DNA of 64,000 nucleotides from Dehalococcoidia bacterium UBA1141. Lineage in GTDB: Bacteria; Chloroflexota; Dehalococcoidia; Lucifugimonadales; UBA3495. Positions within the stretch are counted from its first letter, which is position 1; each line of letters begins with the position of its first letter. Position numbers and translations under genes: made by a program. The notes beneath the pieces were generated by a model. The model did not search any database, was not told the origin of the DNA, and saw nothing but the letters and a program-made list of their open reading frames with translations. Below are positions 10,673 through 19,340 of this stretch, one piece after another. The stretch spans positions 399 through 64,398 of the forward strand of contig DCAE01000112.1 in assembly GCA_002311385.1 (NCBI GenBank), read 5' to 3'.

Positions 10673-10954
10673 CTATTGCTCTTCGATTTGATCCAACAAG
10701 TCTCGGCACATTGAGACTAATTCACAACGTTGCTCCGCCGCCATGCCGGAGAAGCAAGAATATACCACCTTGGGCATGATGTCGTGGACCACACTGGGGG
10801 GAGCCTCGGACATCATTCTAGACATCAACGTGACTATGCCCTGCGGCCTCATTTTTTCCAACATCATGGGCATCATTTCCTGAATCATGGTGGCCACATC
10901 TTCAGGTTCCCGGTGTCCGATCCATTGCCGCATCATCGTCGTTTCGAGTCCCAT
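10673..10954 (-). CDS. Small Met-rich unknown protein
   Basis: 93 residues from an ATG with GGAGG five bases upstream; an earlier in-frame ATG at 10984 lacks a good site. 15 of 93 residues are Met, in clusters such as EMMPMM and SRMM, with three Cys and several short amphipathic helices. I do not recognise the family by name. Met/Cys-rich helical proteins can bind soft metals or pack into helical bundles, but nothing here proves metal binding. It precedes the Trp/Tyr-rich small gene by 149 bases on the same strand and is divergent from the alpha/beta hydrolase. Confidence 0.6.
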   Translation of the reverse strand: MGLETTMMRQWIGHREPEDVATMIQEMMPMMLEKMRPQGIVTLMSRMMSEAPPSVVHDIMPKVVYSCFSGMAAEQRCELVSMCRDLLDQIEEQ

Positions 10955-11208
10955 ACCCGCCTCCAAGCCACCGCTTGAGAACATTTTCGCCCAATCCGGA
11001 TTTTGCTTCTAGGGCCGAATGTCACCACTAGGTTAGGCGGATGGCCCAATCGGAGGGCACCAGCCGTATCACTGAAAAGTAATCAAGTTTACTCGATGAT
11101 ATAGAATGAGATGAACAGTTTTCGCTGCTCGTCCCGTGTCTTCTGAGATTTTATCGAGAGAATATTCCAAGTAACATCTTTGGCTAACGTCTTGACGGAG
11201 GTTGACCC

Positions 11209-12006
11209 ATGCCCAAAGCACCGATTAACGGCATCGAACTTTACTACGAGTCCCACGGTCAGGGGCCAGCGATTGTTTTTGCCCACGGGCGCGGCGGCAA
11301 CCACATGAGCTGGTGGCAGCAGGTGCCGGTCTTTGCCAGCGATCACCGCTGCATAACTTTCGACCACCGTGGATGGGGCGCTTCCCTGGATGTTCCAGAC
11401 GGTCCCGGCCGTGGGGCATTCGTTGAAGACCTGAAGCAACTTTTGGACCATTTGGAGGTGGACCAAGCGTTCTTGGTGGCTCAGTCCATGGGTGGATTGA
11501 CCTGTTTGGGATTCGCCCTAGCCTACCCCGAAAGGACGTTGGGGCTGGTGCTGGGAGACACCACCGGTGGAACGGGAGATGCTACGGTGCTGGACGCTCT
11601 GAGCCGGGTTAACGCTCCCGAACAGGGAATCAACAGGACTCTGTCTGCCGGGTTCATCGCCAACCACCCGAGACTGACCTTCCTGTATCAGCAGATTCAA
11701 GGGTTAAATCCGCCCAACCCCAACGACGGAATCCTCAACTCATTCCGAAACCCCGACGGCCCGTCCGCTGAGGATTTAGCCAATCTCCAAGCGCTCACCA
11801 TCTTGATCTCCGGGCAAGAGGACCTAATATTCCCGCCCCAGGTGATAAAGGCGGTCCACAAACTGATACCGCGTTCCAAGTTGGAAATCGTGCCGGAAGC
11901 TGCTCATTCGGCCCATTTCGAGCAGCCTCAAGTGTTCAACAAGCTAATTGAGGAGTTCTTCGCCGAAACTCGGGCCGGCAAAACAGCGGGGGCTGCGGCA
12001 GACTGA
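11209..12006 (+). CDS. Alpha/beta-fold hydrolase
   Basis: 265 residues. Seen: oxyanion region FAHGRGGN, DHRGWGAS, nucleophile elbow AQSMGG with Ser93, the acid in ISGQEDLIFPP and the catalytic His in EAAHSAHFEQP. The family hydrolyses esters, lactones, enol-lactones or C-C bonds; it resembles 3-oxoadipate enol-lactonase and haloperoxidase-like members. The ATG follows GACGGAGG at good spacing. A strong hairpin terminator follows 23 bases after the stop. The gene stands alone between two opposite-strand units, so context does not narrow its substrate. Confidence 0.83.
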   Translation: MPKAPINGIELYYESHGQGPAIVFAHGRGGNHMSWWQQVPVFASDHRCITFDHRGWGASLDVPDGPGRGAFVEDLKQLLDHLEVDQAFLVAQSMGGLTCLGFALAYPERTLGLVLGDTTGGTGDATVLDALSRVNAPEQGINRTLSAGFIANHPRLTFLYQQIQGLNPPNPNDGILNSFRNPDGPSAEDLANLQALTILISGQEDLIFPPQVIKAVHKLIPRSKLEIVPEAAHSAHFEQPQVFNKLIEEFFAETRAGKTAGAAAD

Positions 12007-12028
12007 TTCACTCACCGCACAAACAAGG

Positions 12029-12066
12029 AAAAATGCCGTTCCCACAATCACGGGAGCGGCATTTTT
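12029..12066. terminator. Bidirectional intrinsic terminator
   Basis: A 15-base stem (AAAAATGCCGTTCCC paired with GGGAGCGGCATTTTT, one G-T pair) around an 8-base loop. The A and T tracts at the two ends allow it to stop transcription from the hydrolase on the plus strand and from the 2-hydroxyacid dehydrogenase on the minus strand. Confidence 0.85.
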
Positions 12067-12090
12067 GATAATCGGAGAGTGTTCCGCTAA

Positions 12091-13188
12091 TTAAGGAGAG
12101 GTGGTGCCTGCTCCCCAACCATAGGGGATATTAATCAGGGCTGATTCGAGATTGGAAACGTCGCTCTGACCGCAGAAGTCCATACAACGACCAACCTCTT
12201 CTCTGAGCAACTCCAGGACGTTGTGGACCCCGTCTTCTCCTTCTGTTGCCAGACCCCAATACAGGGGCCTTCCGATGCCAACAGCCTTGACTCCCATGGA
12301 CAGTGCCTTGATTACGTCGCTGCCGCGGCGAACGCCGGAATCCAGGTAAACCTCGCATTTACCCTTTACGGCTTCCACAATCTCCGGCACCATCTCAATC
12401 GAACTCATGGTTTGGTCCAACTGGCGTCCACCATGGGTGGAAACCAGGATGCCTTCAACGCCGTGCTCCGCCGCTATCTTGGCGTCCTCGCCGACCCTCA
12501 CACCTTTGAGCACCAAGGGCAGGGAGGTCAAGCTTCGGAGCCAGGTCAGGTCGTTCCAGGTGATAGGGTCGGCCCGGGAAACGTCCCAACCGGGTGTGTC
12601 GTCGGTACCGCTGATTTCATTGCGGGCAAGGCCAGAGTCCCGGAAATTGCCCAACTCCAGCTTACGCTCGAATCTATTGCGCAGGTCCCGCTCCTTGGGG
12701 CTTGGGACCGGCGTGTCGATGGTTAACACTATGGCTTTGAATCCGGCTTCCTCGGCCCGGTGCACCAGCATCTCGGTCAGGCTTTTGCCACGGTGGTACA
12801 GCTGAAACCAAAGGGGCCCGGTGGCGGCTTCCGCCACTTCTTCCATACTGCAGTTGGAGGACGTACTAAGCATCATCAAGGTGTTGGAGCGGCCAGCGGC
12901 CCTAGCCGTCGCAACTTCTCCGTCCGGATGGGCGATGCCGTGGCTGCCAGCGGGGCAGACGAATACCGGAAAACTCAGGTCTTCTCCCAACATCGTGGTG
13001 GAGATTTTTCGCTCCTCCACGCTGCGCATGAACCGGGGACGCAGGGTCAACTGGTCGAATGCGCTACGGTTTCGTTTGGTGGTGAATTCGTCCATGGCCC
13101 CAGCGTCGATAAAATCCCACGCGTCGTGGAACAAAGCTAGCTTGGCCCTGGCCTCATAGTCGTAGAGATTGATTGGGTCGTTAGGCAT
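12091..13188 (-). CDS. FMN-dependent alpha-hydroxyacid dehydrogenase/oxidase
   Basis: 365 residues, TIM-barrel flavoprotein of the lactate oxidase/LldD/glycolate oxidase family, which oxidises 2-hydroxyacids to 2-oxoacids. Seen: the catalytic histidine-arginine motif STHGGRQLD, and the phosphate-binding end DSGVRRGSDVIKALSMG followed by VGIGRPLYWGL. The N-terminal YDYEARAKL is usual for the family. It could supply 2-oxoacid to the ferredoxin oxidoreductase encoded just upstream on the same strand, but the hairpin at 13378-13412 separates them. The exact substrate and electron acceptor cannot be told. Confidence 0.87.
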   Translation of the reverse strand: MPNDPINLYDYEARAKLALFHDAWDFIDAGAMDEFTTKRNRSAFDQLTLRPRFMRSVEERKISTTMLGEDLSFPVFVCPAGSHGIAHPDGEVATARAAGRSNTLMMLSTSSNCSMEEVAEAATGPLWFQLYHRGKSLTEMLVHRAEEAGFKAIVLTIDTPVPSPKERDLRNRFERKLELGNFRDSGLARNEISGTDDTPGWDVSRADPITWNDLTWLRSLTSLPLVLKGVRVGEDAKIAAEHGVEGILVSTHGGRQLDQTMSSIEMVPEIVEAVKGKCEVYLDSGVRRGSDVIKALSMGVKAVGIGRPLYWGLATEGEDGVHNVLELLREEVGRCMDFCGQSDVSNLESALINIPYGWGAGTTSP

Positions 13189-13377
13189 CGGGTCCTCCTA
13201 AAAACTTAGTGCTGGTCGCCATGACTCGGACAAACGGGTAGCATCACGATTAAAGATACAGAAGTGAGGACAAAATCGAACTAACTGTATCTTGAACAAG
13301 GGGCGGTGGCAAGGGCAGGAGGAAATTTCTTCCTTTAGCCAGTGATCGATACTTCCCGTTAGGATTCAACAGAGCGT

Positions 13378-13412
13378 AAAAAAAGAAAGAGGGCGGACTT
13401 AAATCCACCCTC
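13378..13412 (-). terminator. Intrinsic terminator of the por operon
   Basis: Read leftward: stem GAGGGTGGA / TCCGCCCTC with a six-base loop and one mismatch, followed by TTTCTTTTTTT. It lies 42 bases after the porB stop and before the hydroxyacid dehydrogenase gene. The 265-base gap 13189-13453 contains nothing else I can name. Confidence 0.78.
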
Positions 13413-13453
13413 TTCTTTTAGAAACTTTGTAAACCGAGTATCTCCCGCAGGAC

Positions 13454-14443
13454 TTACTCGTCGTTTTGGGTGATGGGAATCACACCCGGCATCCACCACT
13501 TTTCCCAGCTTTCGTCCACCCTGTCTTGGAAGTGTTTGAGGTCTTCGTCGGTCATGTGGGCGAAGCGGCCTTGGCGCTCCAGGTATTCCCGCACCGGTTT
13601 GCGCTTCCGAATTCCGCGAGCGATGGCCCGGGACGGACCGTTGAGTGTCAACTCACCGTCAATTATTTCGTATTGGACCCACAGTCCGGTCTCCACCACC
13701 AGCATTCCCAACTCATGGGAGTACTTGGGATCGAAGTCCCAACCCTTGGGGCAGGGGTCGATGCTGTGGATAAAGGTGGGACCGCCGATAGTCAGCGCCC
13801 GGCGAATCTTATTGGTGAAATCCAGGCCGTAGGAGCCGTCGGCCGTGGCCACGTAGCGCACGTTGGGGTGTCCCACTGCCAACATAGGGGCCGTATTCTT
13901 CTTCCACCGCTGATTCATGATGCGGTGTAGCTTGCCTGGTGGGCTGAAGGTGGTGTTGGCGCCCCAAGGGGTACTGCCAGACACCTGAATGTCGGTGTTG
14001 GCATAGGACTCGTTGTCATACATGAGAATCAACAGGTTGTATTCATCGTGCTGCAGGGCCGCGGAGATAGCGGAAAGCCCCATATCAGCTCCACCGCCGT
14101 CGCCGCAGAAGGCGATAACATTGATGGGTTCCTTAGTCATCTTGCCCTTGCGCATCATCGACGCCAAGCCAGCGGCCGTTCCCGTGGCAGCGGAACCGGA
14201 CGAACCCAGTTGGGTGTGCATCCACGGCACGACCCATGGGGTGCTGTAGTAGGTGGTGTTGGCTACGTACATGCACCCGGTGCTGCCCAACACGATTGTA
14301 CGGGGACCGGCGGCTTTGATCATAAGCCGCATGACCAACGCCGACTCGCAACCTTGGCAGGTGCGGTGTCCGGAGGTGAATCCTTCGATTAGAGGTATAT
14401 TCTTGACCCCACGAATCTGGGGAAGTTCTTGTACTGTTGTCAT
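13454..14443 (-). CDS. porB: 2-oxoacid:ferredoxin oxidoreductase, beta (ThDP) subunit
   Basis: 329 residues from ATG 14443, two bases after the stop of the alpha subunit, with GAGGGAG eight bases upstream; a longer in-frame start at 14467 would overlap porA. Holds the thiamine-diphosphate site FCGDGGGADMGL and NESYANTD, and the Cys pair RTCQGCES that ligates a 4Fe-4S cluster. Together with porA and porGD it forms a pyruvate-type ferredoxin oxidoreductase that decarboxylates a 2-oxoacid to acyl-CoA and reduces ferredoxin. Pyruvate is the likeliest substrate; branched-chain oxoacids are possible. Confidence 0.88.
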   Translation of the reverse strand: MTTVQELPQIRGVKNIPLIEGFTSGHRTCQGCESALVMRLMIKAAGPRTIVLGSTGCMYVANTTYYSTPWVVPWMHTQLGSSGSAATGTAAGLASMMRKGKMTKEPINVIAFCGDGGGADMGLSAISAALQHDEYNLLILMYDNESYANTDIQVSGSTPWGANTTFSPPGKLHRIMNQRWKKNTAPMLAVGHPNVRYVATADGSYGLDFTNKIRRALTIGGPTFIHSIDPCPKGWDFDPKYSHELGMLVVETGLWVQYEIIDGELTLNGPSRAIARGIRKRKPVREYLERQGRFAHMTDEDLKHFQDRVDESWEKWWMPGVIPITQNDE

Positions 14444-14445
14444 GT

Positions 14446-15669
14446 TTACTCCCTCACTCCGATCCAAGTTGTTTCCTGCTCAACTTTGTCGTCGTCAATC
14501 GCTTTCTGTGTGATATCGACGATTTCATTGATTTCTCGTACGCGGATTTCCCTACCGCCCAATCCAGCGATAAAGTTCAGCATCCAAGGGCGATTCTGTT
14601 GATTATACATGGCAGCCCGTAGTTCGTTGAAAAGCACGCCTCCGAACGAAGGGGAGCCGTAGGAGTAGTCCCTGTCGATTACGCAGACGGCCTTGCACTT
14701 GCTGAGGGCTTCCCGAATCTCATCGGTGGGGAAGGGCCGGAAGAATTTGACCCGCAGGAAGCCAACTTTCTTGCCCTCCTCCCTCAGCCGGCGAATCGCC
14801 ACCCTAGCCGGCAGGGCCAAAGTACCCATGCCAACCACGATAATCTCTGCGTCCTCGGTCATGAATTCATCGATGAACGGGCTTGGGTCCCCTCGTCCGA
14901 ACTCTTGCTTAAATTCTTCGTAGGCCTTTTTGATCACGCCAACGGATCGGCGCATGGCTTCGTCGGACTGGCGGCGGATTTCCATCAGCCAGTCTTCGTT
15001 CACCTGGGGCGCTATGGTGATGGGATTGTCGGGGTGCAACTGGAGCTTGCCCCGGTCGTATGGAGGCAGGAAGCGATTCACTTGCTCGATGGCGGGGACC
15101 TGCACTATGGCCTGCGAGTGGGTCAGGAAAGACCCGTCGCAGCTCAGCGCAAAGGGCAACAAGACCTTCGGGTCCTCTGCTATCCGCCAGGCGATCAATG
15201 CCATGTCCAAGGCTTCTTGAGCGGTCGCTACCCAGTAGAGCATCCAGCCCAAGTCACGCACGGCAAGAGCGTCGTTGTGTTCAACGCCAAAGGCACCGGG
15301 GTCATCCAGGGCCCTGTTTCCCACCATGGCTACCACGGGCATCCGCAGACCGGCGGTTACAGTGATGGCCTCGAAGGCATAGAACCAGCCTACTCCGCTT
15401 GACCCGGAGAAGGTCCTAGCGCCCACCGAAGAGGCATGTTTAACAATCTCGAATTGAGTATGCTCGCTTTCAGCGACGATGAAGTCGCAGTCGAATATGC
15501 CATCGGCTTTCAGGCGGGAAACAAACTGCATCACCGTGTCATAAGGCCGGATCGGGAAGGCCGTTATCACGTCCACATCGGCTAGGGCGCAAGCCATCGC
15601 GATGGCTTCGCTGCCGCTGATTAATTCTTCCGTTGCTTCTCGGAACATCGGCTCTACCGTGGTAGTCAT
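14446..15669 (-). CDS. porA: 2-oxoacid:ferredoxin oxidoreductase, alpha subunit
   Basis: 407 residues, standard length. N-terminal SGSEAIAMACALADVDVITAFPIRP and the FSGSSGVGWFYAFE stretch match the pyrimidine-binding alpha subunit of pyruvate:ferredoxin oxidoreductases. The C-terminal domain has CKAVCVIDRDYSYGSPSFGG. The start ATG overlaps the stop of the upstream gene by one base (TAATG), indicating translational coupling. It provides CoA and 2-oxoacid binding for the porB active site in the cytoplasm. Confidence 0.88.
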   Translation of the reverse strand: MTTTVEPMFREATEELISGSEAIAMACALADVDVITAFPIRPYDTVMQFVSRLKADGIFDCDFIVAESEHTQFEIVKHASSVGARTFSGSSGVGWFYAFEAITVTAGLRMPVVAMVGNRALDDPGAFGVEHNDALAVRDLGWMLYWVATAQEALDMALIAWRIAEDPKVLLPFALSCDGSFLTHSQAIVQVPAIEQVNRFLPPYDRGKLQLHPDNPITIAPQVNEDWLMEIRRQSDEAMRRSVGVIKKAYEEFKQEFGRGDPSPFIDEFMTEDAEIIVVGMGTLALPARVAIRRLREEGKKVGFLRVKFFRPFPTDEIREALSKCKAVCVIDRDYSYGSPSFGGVLFNELRAAMYNQQNRPWMLNFIAGLGGREIRVREINEIVDITQKAIDDDKVEQETTWIGVRE

Positions 15670-16820
15670 TAAACGTCCCCCATCGCCGCAATCTCTTCGG
15701 CGTATTGTCCCTTATGATGGAAGCCGTGGGTACGGGTCTCTTTCTTCTGTGTTTCGACCAAGACGGTCATCCACTTCTTATACCCATCTTTGTCTTTTTG
15801 CCAAGCTTCCCATTGGCTATTGTTGTCGTTGAAGTGGCTTTCGCTGACCATGGTGACGCAGTCGGTAACCGGGCATACCGCTTCGCACACGCCGCAACCG
15901 CAGCATGATTCCATGTTGGCGTCATAGAGACCGTCTGGGGTAACATCGAAGCAAGTGTCCGGGCACTGCAGCCAGCACAAAGTGCACTTGGTGCAGGTCT
16001 CGAAGTTGATTACCGGACGCATGGAACGGGTGCTGAATTTCTTGAAAACGGCGCTCCTAACGGGCTGATAACCGGAGTCGCCGCCCCTGAATCCGCCCCC
16101 TTCTTCAATGCCCCGGATTACCACCCCTTCTTCCATATCTTTCCAACCCGGGAGAGTGAAGGTCATCCTCTCCTCGGATTTCCCTTCCCCAGGCTCCACG
16201 GGACGAACGGTCGCCCGGTCGTATGCCTTTTTCGCTGAAGCCTGCTTTTCCTCTGAACCCCACTGTTCTTTGATGACCTCCAACATGGATTCTATGCTGA
16301 CCAAATGAGAGGCAACCTTGGCCAGCGTGCCCAAGATTCGCACATCGGTGTGGTCGTCTTTATAAACCCACAGGCCGGAGAAGCTGGGAATGCTGGGAAT
16401 GACCGCTAGGTCATAGGCCGTGTCCCTCTGGTGCATGTCTTGAATCAGAGAGTCGTTATCTTGACGGGAAGTGACTATGAGGGTTCCGCCAGGCTTGGTG
16501 AGTTCGTTGATTGGTTGCAATCCGTACCAAGCCCAGGATTCGACCCCTTTGCACATGGCGTCATCCACATTGATTGTTACGTCCACTTGAGCGGCCTCGT
16601 AGACGGCCATGCTTTCTTCCAGTTCCTCCGCTCCGTCGGCCACGATGGCGAACTGTTTTGCCGGGATGCCGTTGCGCTCGGGGGAATCGCCGTAGCGGCC
16701 GAAGGCGGTCCCTATCTTTCCTTCTTTCCGGGCGGCAAATACGATTGACCGGACGATGTTACGGGCCAGTGTTCTCTGGAAAATGCCCCGGTACACCACC
16801 TCCACAGCTACTACGCTCAT
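15669..16820 (-). CDS. 2-oxoacid:ferredoxin oxidoreductase, fused gamma and ferredoxin (delta) subunits
   Basis: 383 residues. Residues 1 to about 185 match the gamma subunit (RGIFQRTLARNIV, FGRYGDSPER). A linker of about 80 residues follows. The C-terminal third is a two-cluster ferredoxin: C276-C279-C282-C286 and C306-C309-C312-C316, each in CxxCxxCxxxCP spacing, fit for two 4Fe-4S clusters. Gamma and delta are separate genes in many archaea and bacteria; here they are one chain. The gene begins the por set, 63 bases after the fadR stop codon, and is coupled to porA. Confidence 0.86.
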   Translation of the reverse strand: MSVVAVEVVYRGIFQRTLARNIVRSIVFAARKEGKIGTAFGRYGDSPERNGIPAKQFAIVADGAEELEESMAVYEAAQVDVTINVDDAMCKGVESWAWYGLQPINELTKPGGTLIVTSRQDNDSLIQDMHQRDTAYDLAVIPSIPSFSGLWVYKDDHTDVRILGTLAKVASHLVSIESMLEVIKEQWGSEEKQASAKKAYDRATVRPVEPGEGKSEERMTFTLPGWKDMEEGVVIRGIEEGGGFRGGDSGYQPVRSAVFKKFSTRSMRPVINFETCTKCTLCWLQCPDTCFDVTPDGLYDANMESCCGCGVCEAVCPVTDCVTMVSESHFNDNNSQWEAWQKDKDGYKKWMTVLVETQKKETRTHGFHHKGQYAEEIAAMGDV

Positions 16821-16835
16821 GTCTCTCCCTCTCTT

Positions 16836-16863
16836 TGGTTGATTTTCTCTATGGTTGATTTTC
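16836..16863. repeat. 12-base direct repeat between fadR and porGD
   Basis: TGGTTGATTTTC occurs at 16836 and 16852, 16 bases apart, in the 63-base gap between the regulator and the oxidoreductase genes. It may be a protein site or slippage. Confidence 0.5.
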
Positions 16864-16883
16864 GCGGGATCGATTCGGTTAAG

Positions 16884-17660
16884 TTACTTGATTCTAAGGA
16901 CGGCTTCATCCAGAGGTCGCCGGTCCGGCTGACCTCCGAAGGTTGGTTGCTGATGGGCCCCTGGGACCGCTGGCTCAACAGAAGTCAAATGATACTCCAT
17001 CGCTACTCTTGCCCCTTCGGCGTCTCCGGCCTTCACCTTCTCCAGGATCTGGAGATGAGAAACCAAAGACCGTTTGGCCCTGCCCGGCTCTTGCAAAGAC
17101 CGATCCCGGGACAACCTGAGGATGTCCTCAACGGCACTGACCACCTTGACCAACGCTGAATTATGGGTGGCCGATGCCAAGGCGAAATGAAAAGCGGTGT
17201 CGGCGTCCACTCCGCTCTCCCCCTTTTCCAGTTGCTGTTGCTGCTCCTCTAAGATATCGGCCAAACGCTTTACTTCGTCCGAGCCAGCCCGGGTAGCCGC
17301 CACTGCGGCAATCTGAGGCTCCAGCAGATGGCGGACTTCAAAGATTTCCTTCATGGTTTCGTTGCCAGCGCTTAGAGTGCTGGCCAAGAGCGCCACGACG
17401 CTCGCGATGGCTTCAGTGTTGGCCTCGGTGTTAATGAAGGTGCCTGAGCCACGGCGGCTGACAACCAGGCCCTGTAGCTCCAGGGACCGGATGGCTTCCC
17501 TAACAGAACTGCGACTGACGTTGAATTGCTCAGCCAACATCCGCTCGGAGGGCAGCCTGGCGCCATGTTGCAATACGCCTTGGCGAATCAACGAGTGGAA
17601 TTGCTGCACGATGTCCTCGTACAGGCGACGCCGTCGAACGCTCCGAATCCCGACTTGCAT
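16884..17660 (-). CDS. GntR/FadR-family regulator (FCD domain)
   Basis: 258 residues. The N-terminal winged helix-turn-helix spans roughly residues 15-80 (LPSERMLAEQFNVSRSSVREAIRSLELQGLVVSRRGSGTFI). The rest is an all-helical FCD ligand domain (EVRHLLEPQIAAVAATR ... HNSALVKVVSAVEDIL) that in this family binds small organic acids, usually around a metal held by Asp/His. It is first in the fadR-porGD-porA-porB transcription unit, so it probably represses this operon and itself in response to a carboxylate. ATG 17660 is chosen; a TTG at 17669 is the alternative. A perfect operator-like palindrome and a consensus promoter lie just upstream. Confidence 0.85.
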   Translation of the reverse strand: MQVGIRSVRRRRLYEDIVQQFHSLIRQGVLQHGARLPSERMLAEQFNVSRSSVREAIRSLELQGLVVSRRGSGTFINTEANTEAIASVVALLASTLSAGNETMKEIFEVRHLLEPQIAAVAATRAGSDEVKRLADILEEQQQQLEKGESGVDADTAFHFALASATHNSALVKVVSAVEDILRLSRDRSLQEPGRAKRSLVSHLQILEKVKAGDAEGARVAMEYHLTSVEPAVPGAHQQPTFGGQPDRRPLDEAVLRIK

Positions 17661-17670
17661 AGCCTCCAAG

Positions 17671-17681
17671 TGGTCTGACCA
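17671..17681. promoter_or_regulatory. FadR/GntR-type operator
   Basis: TGGTC-T-GACCA, a perfect 11-base palindrome of the TGGT-N3-ACCA form bound by FCD-type GntR regulators. It sits between the fadR promoter and its start codon, where a bound repressor would block transcription. Autoregulation of the fadR-por operon is inferred. Confidence 0.7.
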
Positions 17682-17698
17682 ATTCTCAATGCGTTTAC

Positions 17699-17726
17699 AT
17701 TATACAAGCGCGACTTGATGTGTCAA
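17699..17726 (-). promoter_or_regulatory. Sigma-70-type promoter for fadR-por
   Basis: Read leftward, a perfect -35 TTGACA (17726-17721) and a perfect -10 TATAAT (17704-17699) are separated by 16 bases. Transcription should begin near 17692, about 30 bases before the fadR start, with the palindrome 17671-17681 within the leader. Confidence 0.85.
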
Positions 17727-17829
17727 GAACGGCTGTCCAACCATTGTCCGTAACAATCCGCGCCTAGACTTGACAATAAATAGCGGTTTTGCCGCCCAAA
17801 ATGCCCTAGAATGCGTCGAGGGCGGATAG

Positions 17830-17835
17830 TATAAT
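17830..17835 (+). promoter_or_regulatory. Candidate -10 element for the flavoprotein gene
   Basis: TATAAT lies six bases before an in-frame ATG at 17842. If it is used, that ATG would lie at the transcript start (leaderless), which favours translation from the TTG at 17896. No convincing -35 is seen at 16-18 bases; a TTGACA at 17770 is too far away. Confidence 0.4.
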
Positions 17836-17895
17836 CAGAGCATGCCCACGGGCATCGGTATCAGGTACCGCAAAACGGAACGAGGGGTTGAGGAT

Positions 17896-19185
17896 TTGGA
17901 CGATGTTATCGTCGTAGGCGCCGGGCCCGCGGGCAACAATACTGCATTGGGTCTGGCCTCCAGAGGCTTTGCGGTCGCAGTTATTGACTCCCGGCAGGTC
18001 ATAGGCGACAAACTCTGCACGGGCATAGTGGGTTTGGAATGCACCAGGCGCTTTCCAATCGACCCCTCCTTTGTATACCATAACGCCTCTGCCGCCGACG
18101 TGACCGCCACGGGCGCTGATAGCGTCCGATTTGAAACCGCCGCTCCACAAGGTCAGATTATCAACCGGGCCGCATACGTGACATCCTTCGCTCTGCGAGC
18201 CCAAGAGCATGGAGCGATCTATTGGCTGGGTGAAAGGGTTCAACGTGTCACTCCAGACACCGACGGAGTGACCGTTGTTACCGACAGTGGAACCTACCGG
18301 AGCCGGGCGGTGGTGTTGGCATCTGGATTTGGCTCACCCTTGACCCGGCAAGTCGGCTTGGGAACCGTGCCTGACTATGTGACCGGGACCCAGGTAGAAG
18401 TAAGCATCAGCCCCTGCGTAGACAAAGTCCAGTTGTTTGTGGGCCACGACGTCGCTCCGGGGTTCTTCTCTTGGCTGGTGCCAACCTCTGCGGGGCGAGG
18501 CTTAGCTGGGCTCATGGCCCGGCAGCAAGCTCCCGACCATCTATCCGAGTTTCTTCAACGACTGCGACGGGAAGGGAAGATAGATTCAGTAGCGGGAATT
18601 CCTGCCTGTTGGGGGATTCCTCTACGTCCGTTGAAAATTACCCACAAAGACCGGGTGTTAATTGCGGGAGACGCCGCTGGCCAAGTGAAACCCACAACCG
18701 GCGGTGGCATTTATTATTCTCTGCTGGCTAGTGAGATTGCCTCCCAAGTTTTGGCCGATGCTCTGTCCGAAAACGACCTGAGCGCCTCACGGCTCAGCCA
18801 GTACCAAAAGCGCTGGAAAGCTCTCTTGTCCAAAGAACTGGAGGTCGGTTATTCTGCCCGTCGGCTGTTCGAGGCGCTGAATGACCAGCAGATATCATCC
18901 TTGGTGATGCAAGCTGGGGCCAAGGGCATTCATAACGAATTGCTTAAATCCGGAGGACTGTCTTTTGACTGGCACAGCGGGTTGATTGGAAGGGTAGTCA
19001 GGCATCCCGTTCTGGGGAGCGCCTTGGGCCTAATCAACCCACTGTTGGCCCGCTTGGCCAAAACTCCGGATCCATTACCTGATCAGTTCTCGGACCAACT
19101 CCCTGACCAATTCCTCCACCATTCCCCCAACTTCCATCCGTCGGGAGGCAGCATAACGGAACCCCTGCCAGATTCTTCTTCATAA
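17896..19185 (+). CDS. Geranylgeranyl-reductase-family FAD oxidoreductase
   Basis: 429 residues if started at TTG 17896 (GAGGGG eight bases upstream); ATG 17842 would add 18 residues. The N-terminus DDVIVVGAGPAGNNTAL is the FAD-binding dinucleotide fold, followed by CTGIVGLEC and, later, VLIAGDAAGQVKPTTGGGIYYSLLAS, both typical of the geranylgeranyl reductase/halogenase-like group. These enzymes saturate isoprenoid double bonds in lipids or quinones, but many paralogues have unknown roles. The C-terminal 40 residues are low-complexity with DQF/DQL repeats rich in Pro and Asp. Confidence 0.8.
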   Translation: MDDVIVVGAGPAGNNTALGLASRGFAVAVIDSRQVIGDKLCTGIVGLECTRRFPIDPSFVYHNASAADVTATGADSVRFETAAPQGQIINRAAYVTSFALRAQEHGAIYWLGERVQRVTPDTDGVTVVTDSGTYRSRAVVLASGFGSPLTRQVGLGTVPDYVTGTQVEVSISPCVDKVQLFVGHDVAPGFFSWLVPTSAGRGLAGLMARQQAPDHLSEFLQRLRREGKIDSVAGIPACWGIPLRPLKITHKDRVLIAGDAAGQVKPTTGGGIYYSLLASEIASQVLADALSENDLSASRLSQYQKRWKALLSKELEVGYSARRLFEALNDQQISSLVMQAGAKGIHNELLKSGGLSFDWHSGLIGRVVRHPVLGSALGLINPLLARLAKTPDPLPDQFSDQLPDQFLHHSPNFHPSGGSITEPLPDSSS

Positions 19186-19340
19186 TTACGAGTAGAATAG
19201 AATATAGGCACTGGTCTCTGATTGGCGGCCAGCAGTAGCATGATTGAGCCACAACGCGTTCGTTAGTTGTCACCCCGGGATTATCACGCCGGGATTGATT
19301 CGTCGAGAGCTGCGCAACGACCACCAGGGAGCAGACTGCT

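Noticed and set aside
12223..12726. 167-codon plus-strand frame
   Set aside because: Lies wholly antisense to the 2-hydroxyacid dehydrogenase, which has clear catalytic motifs; no ribosome site or family resemblance.
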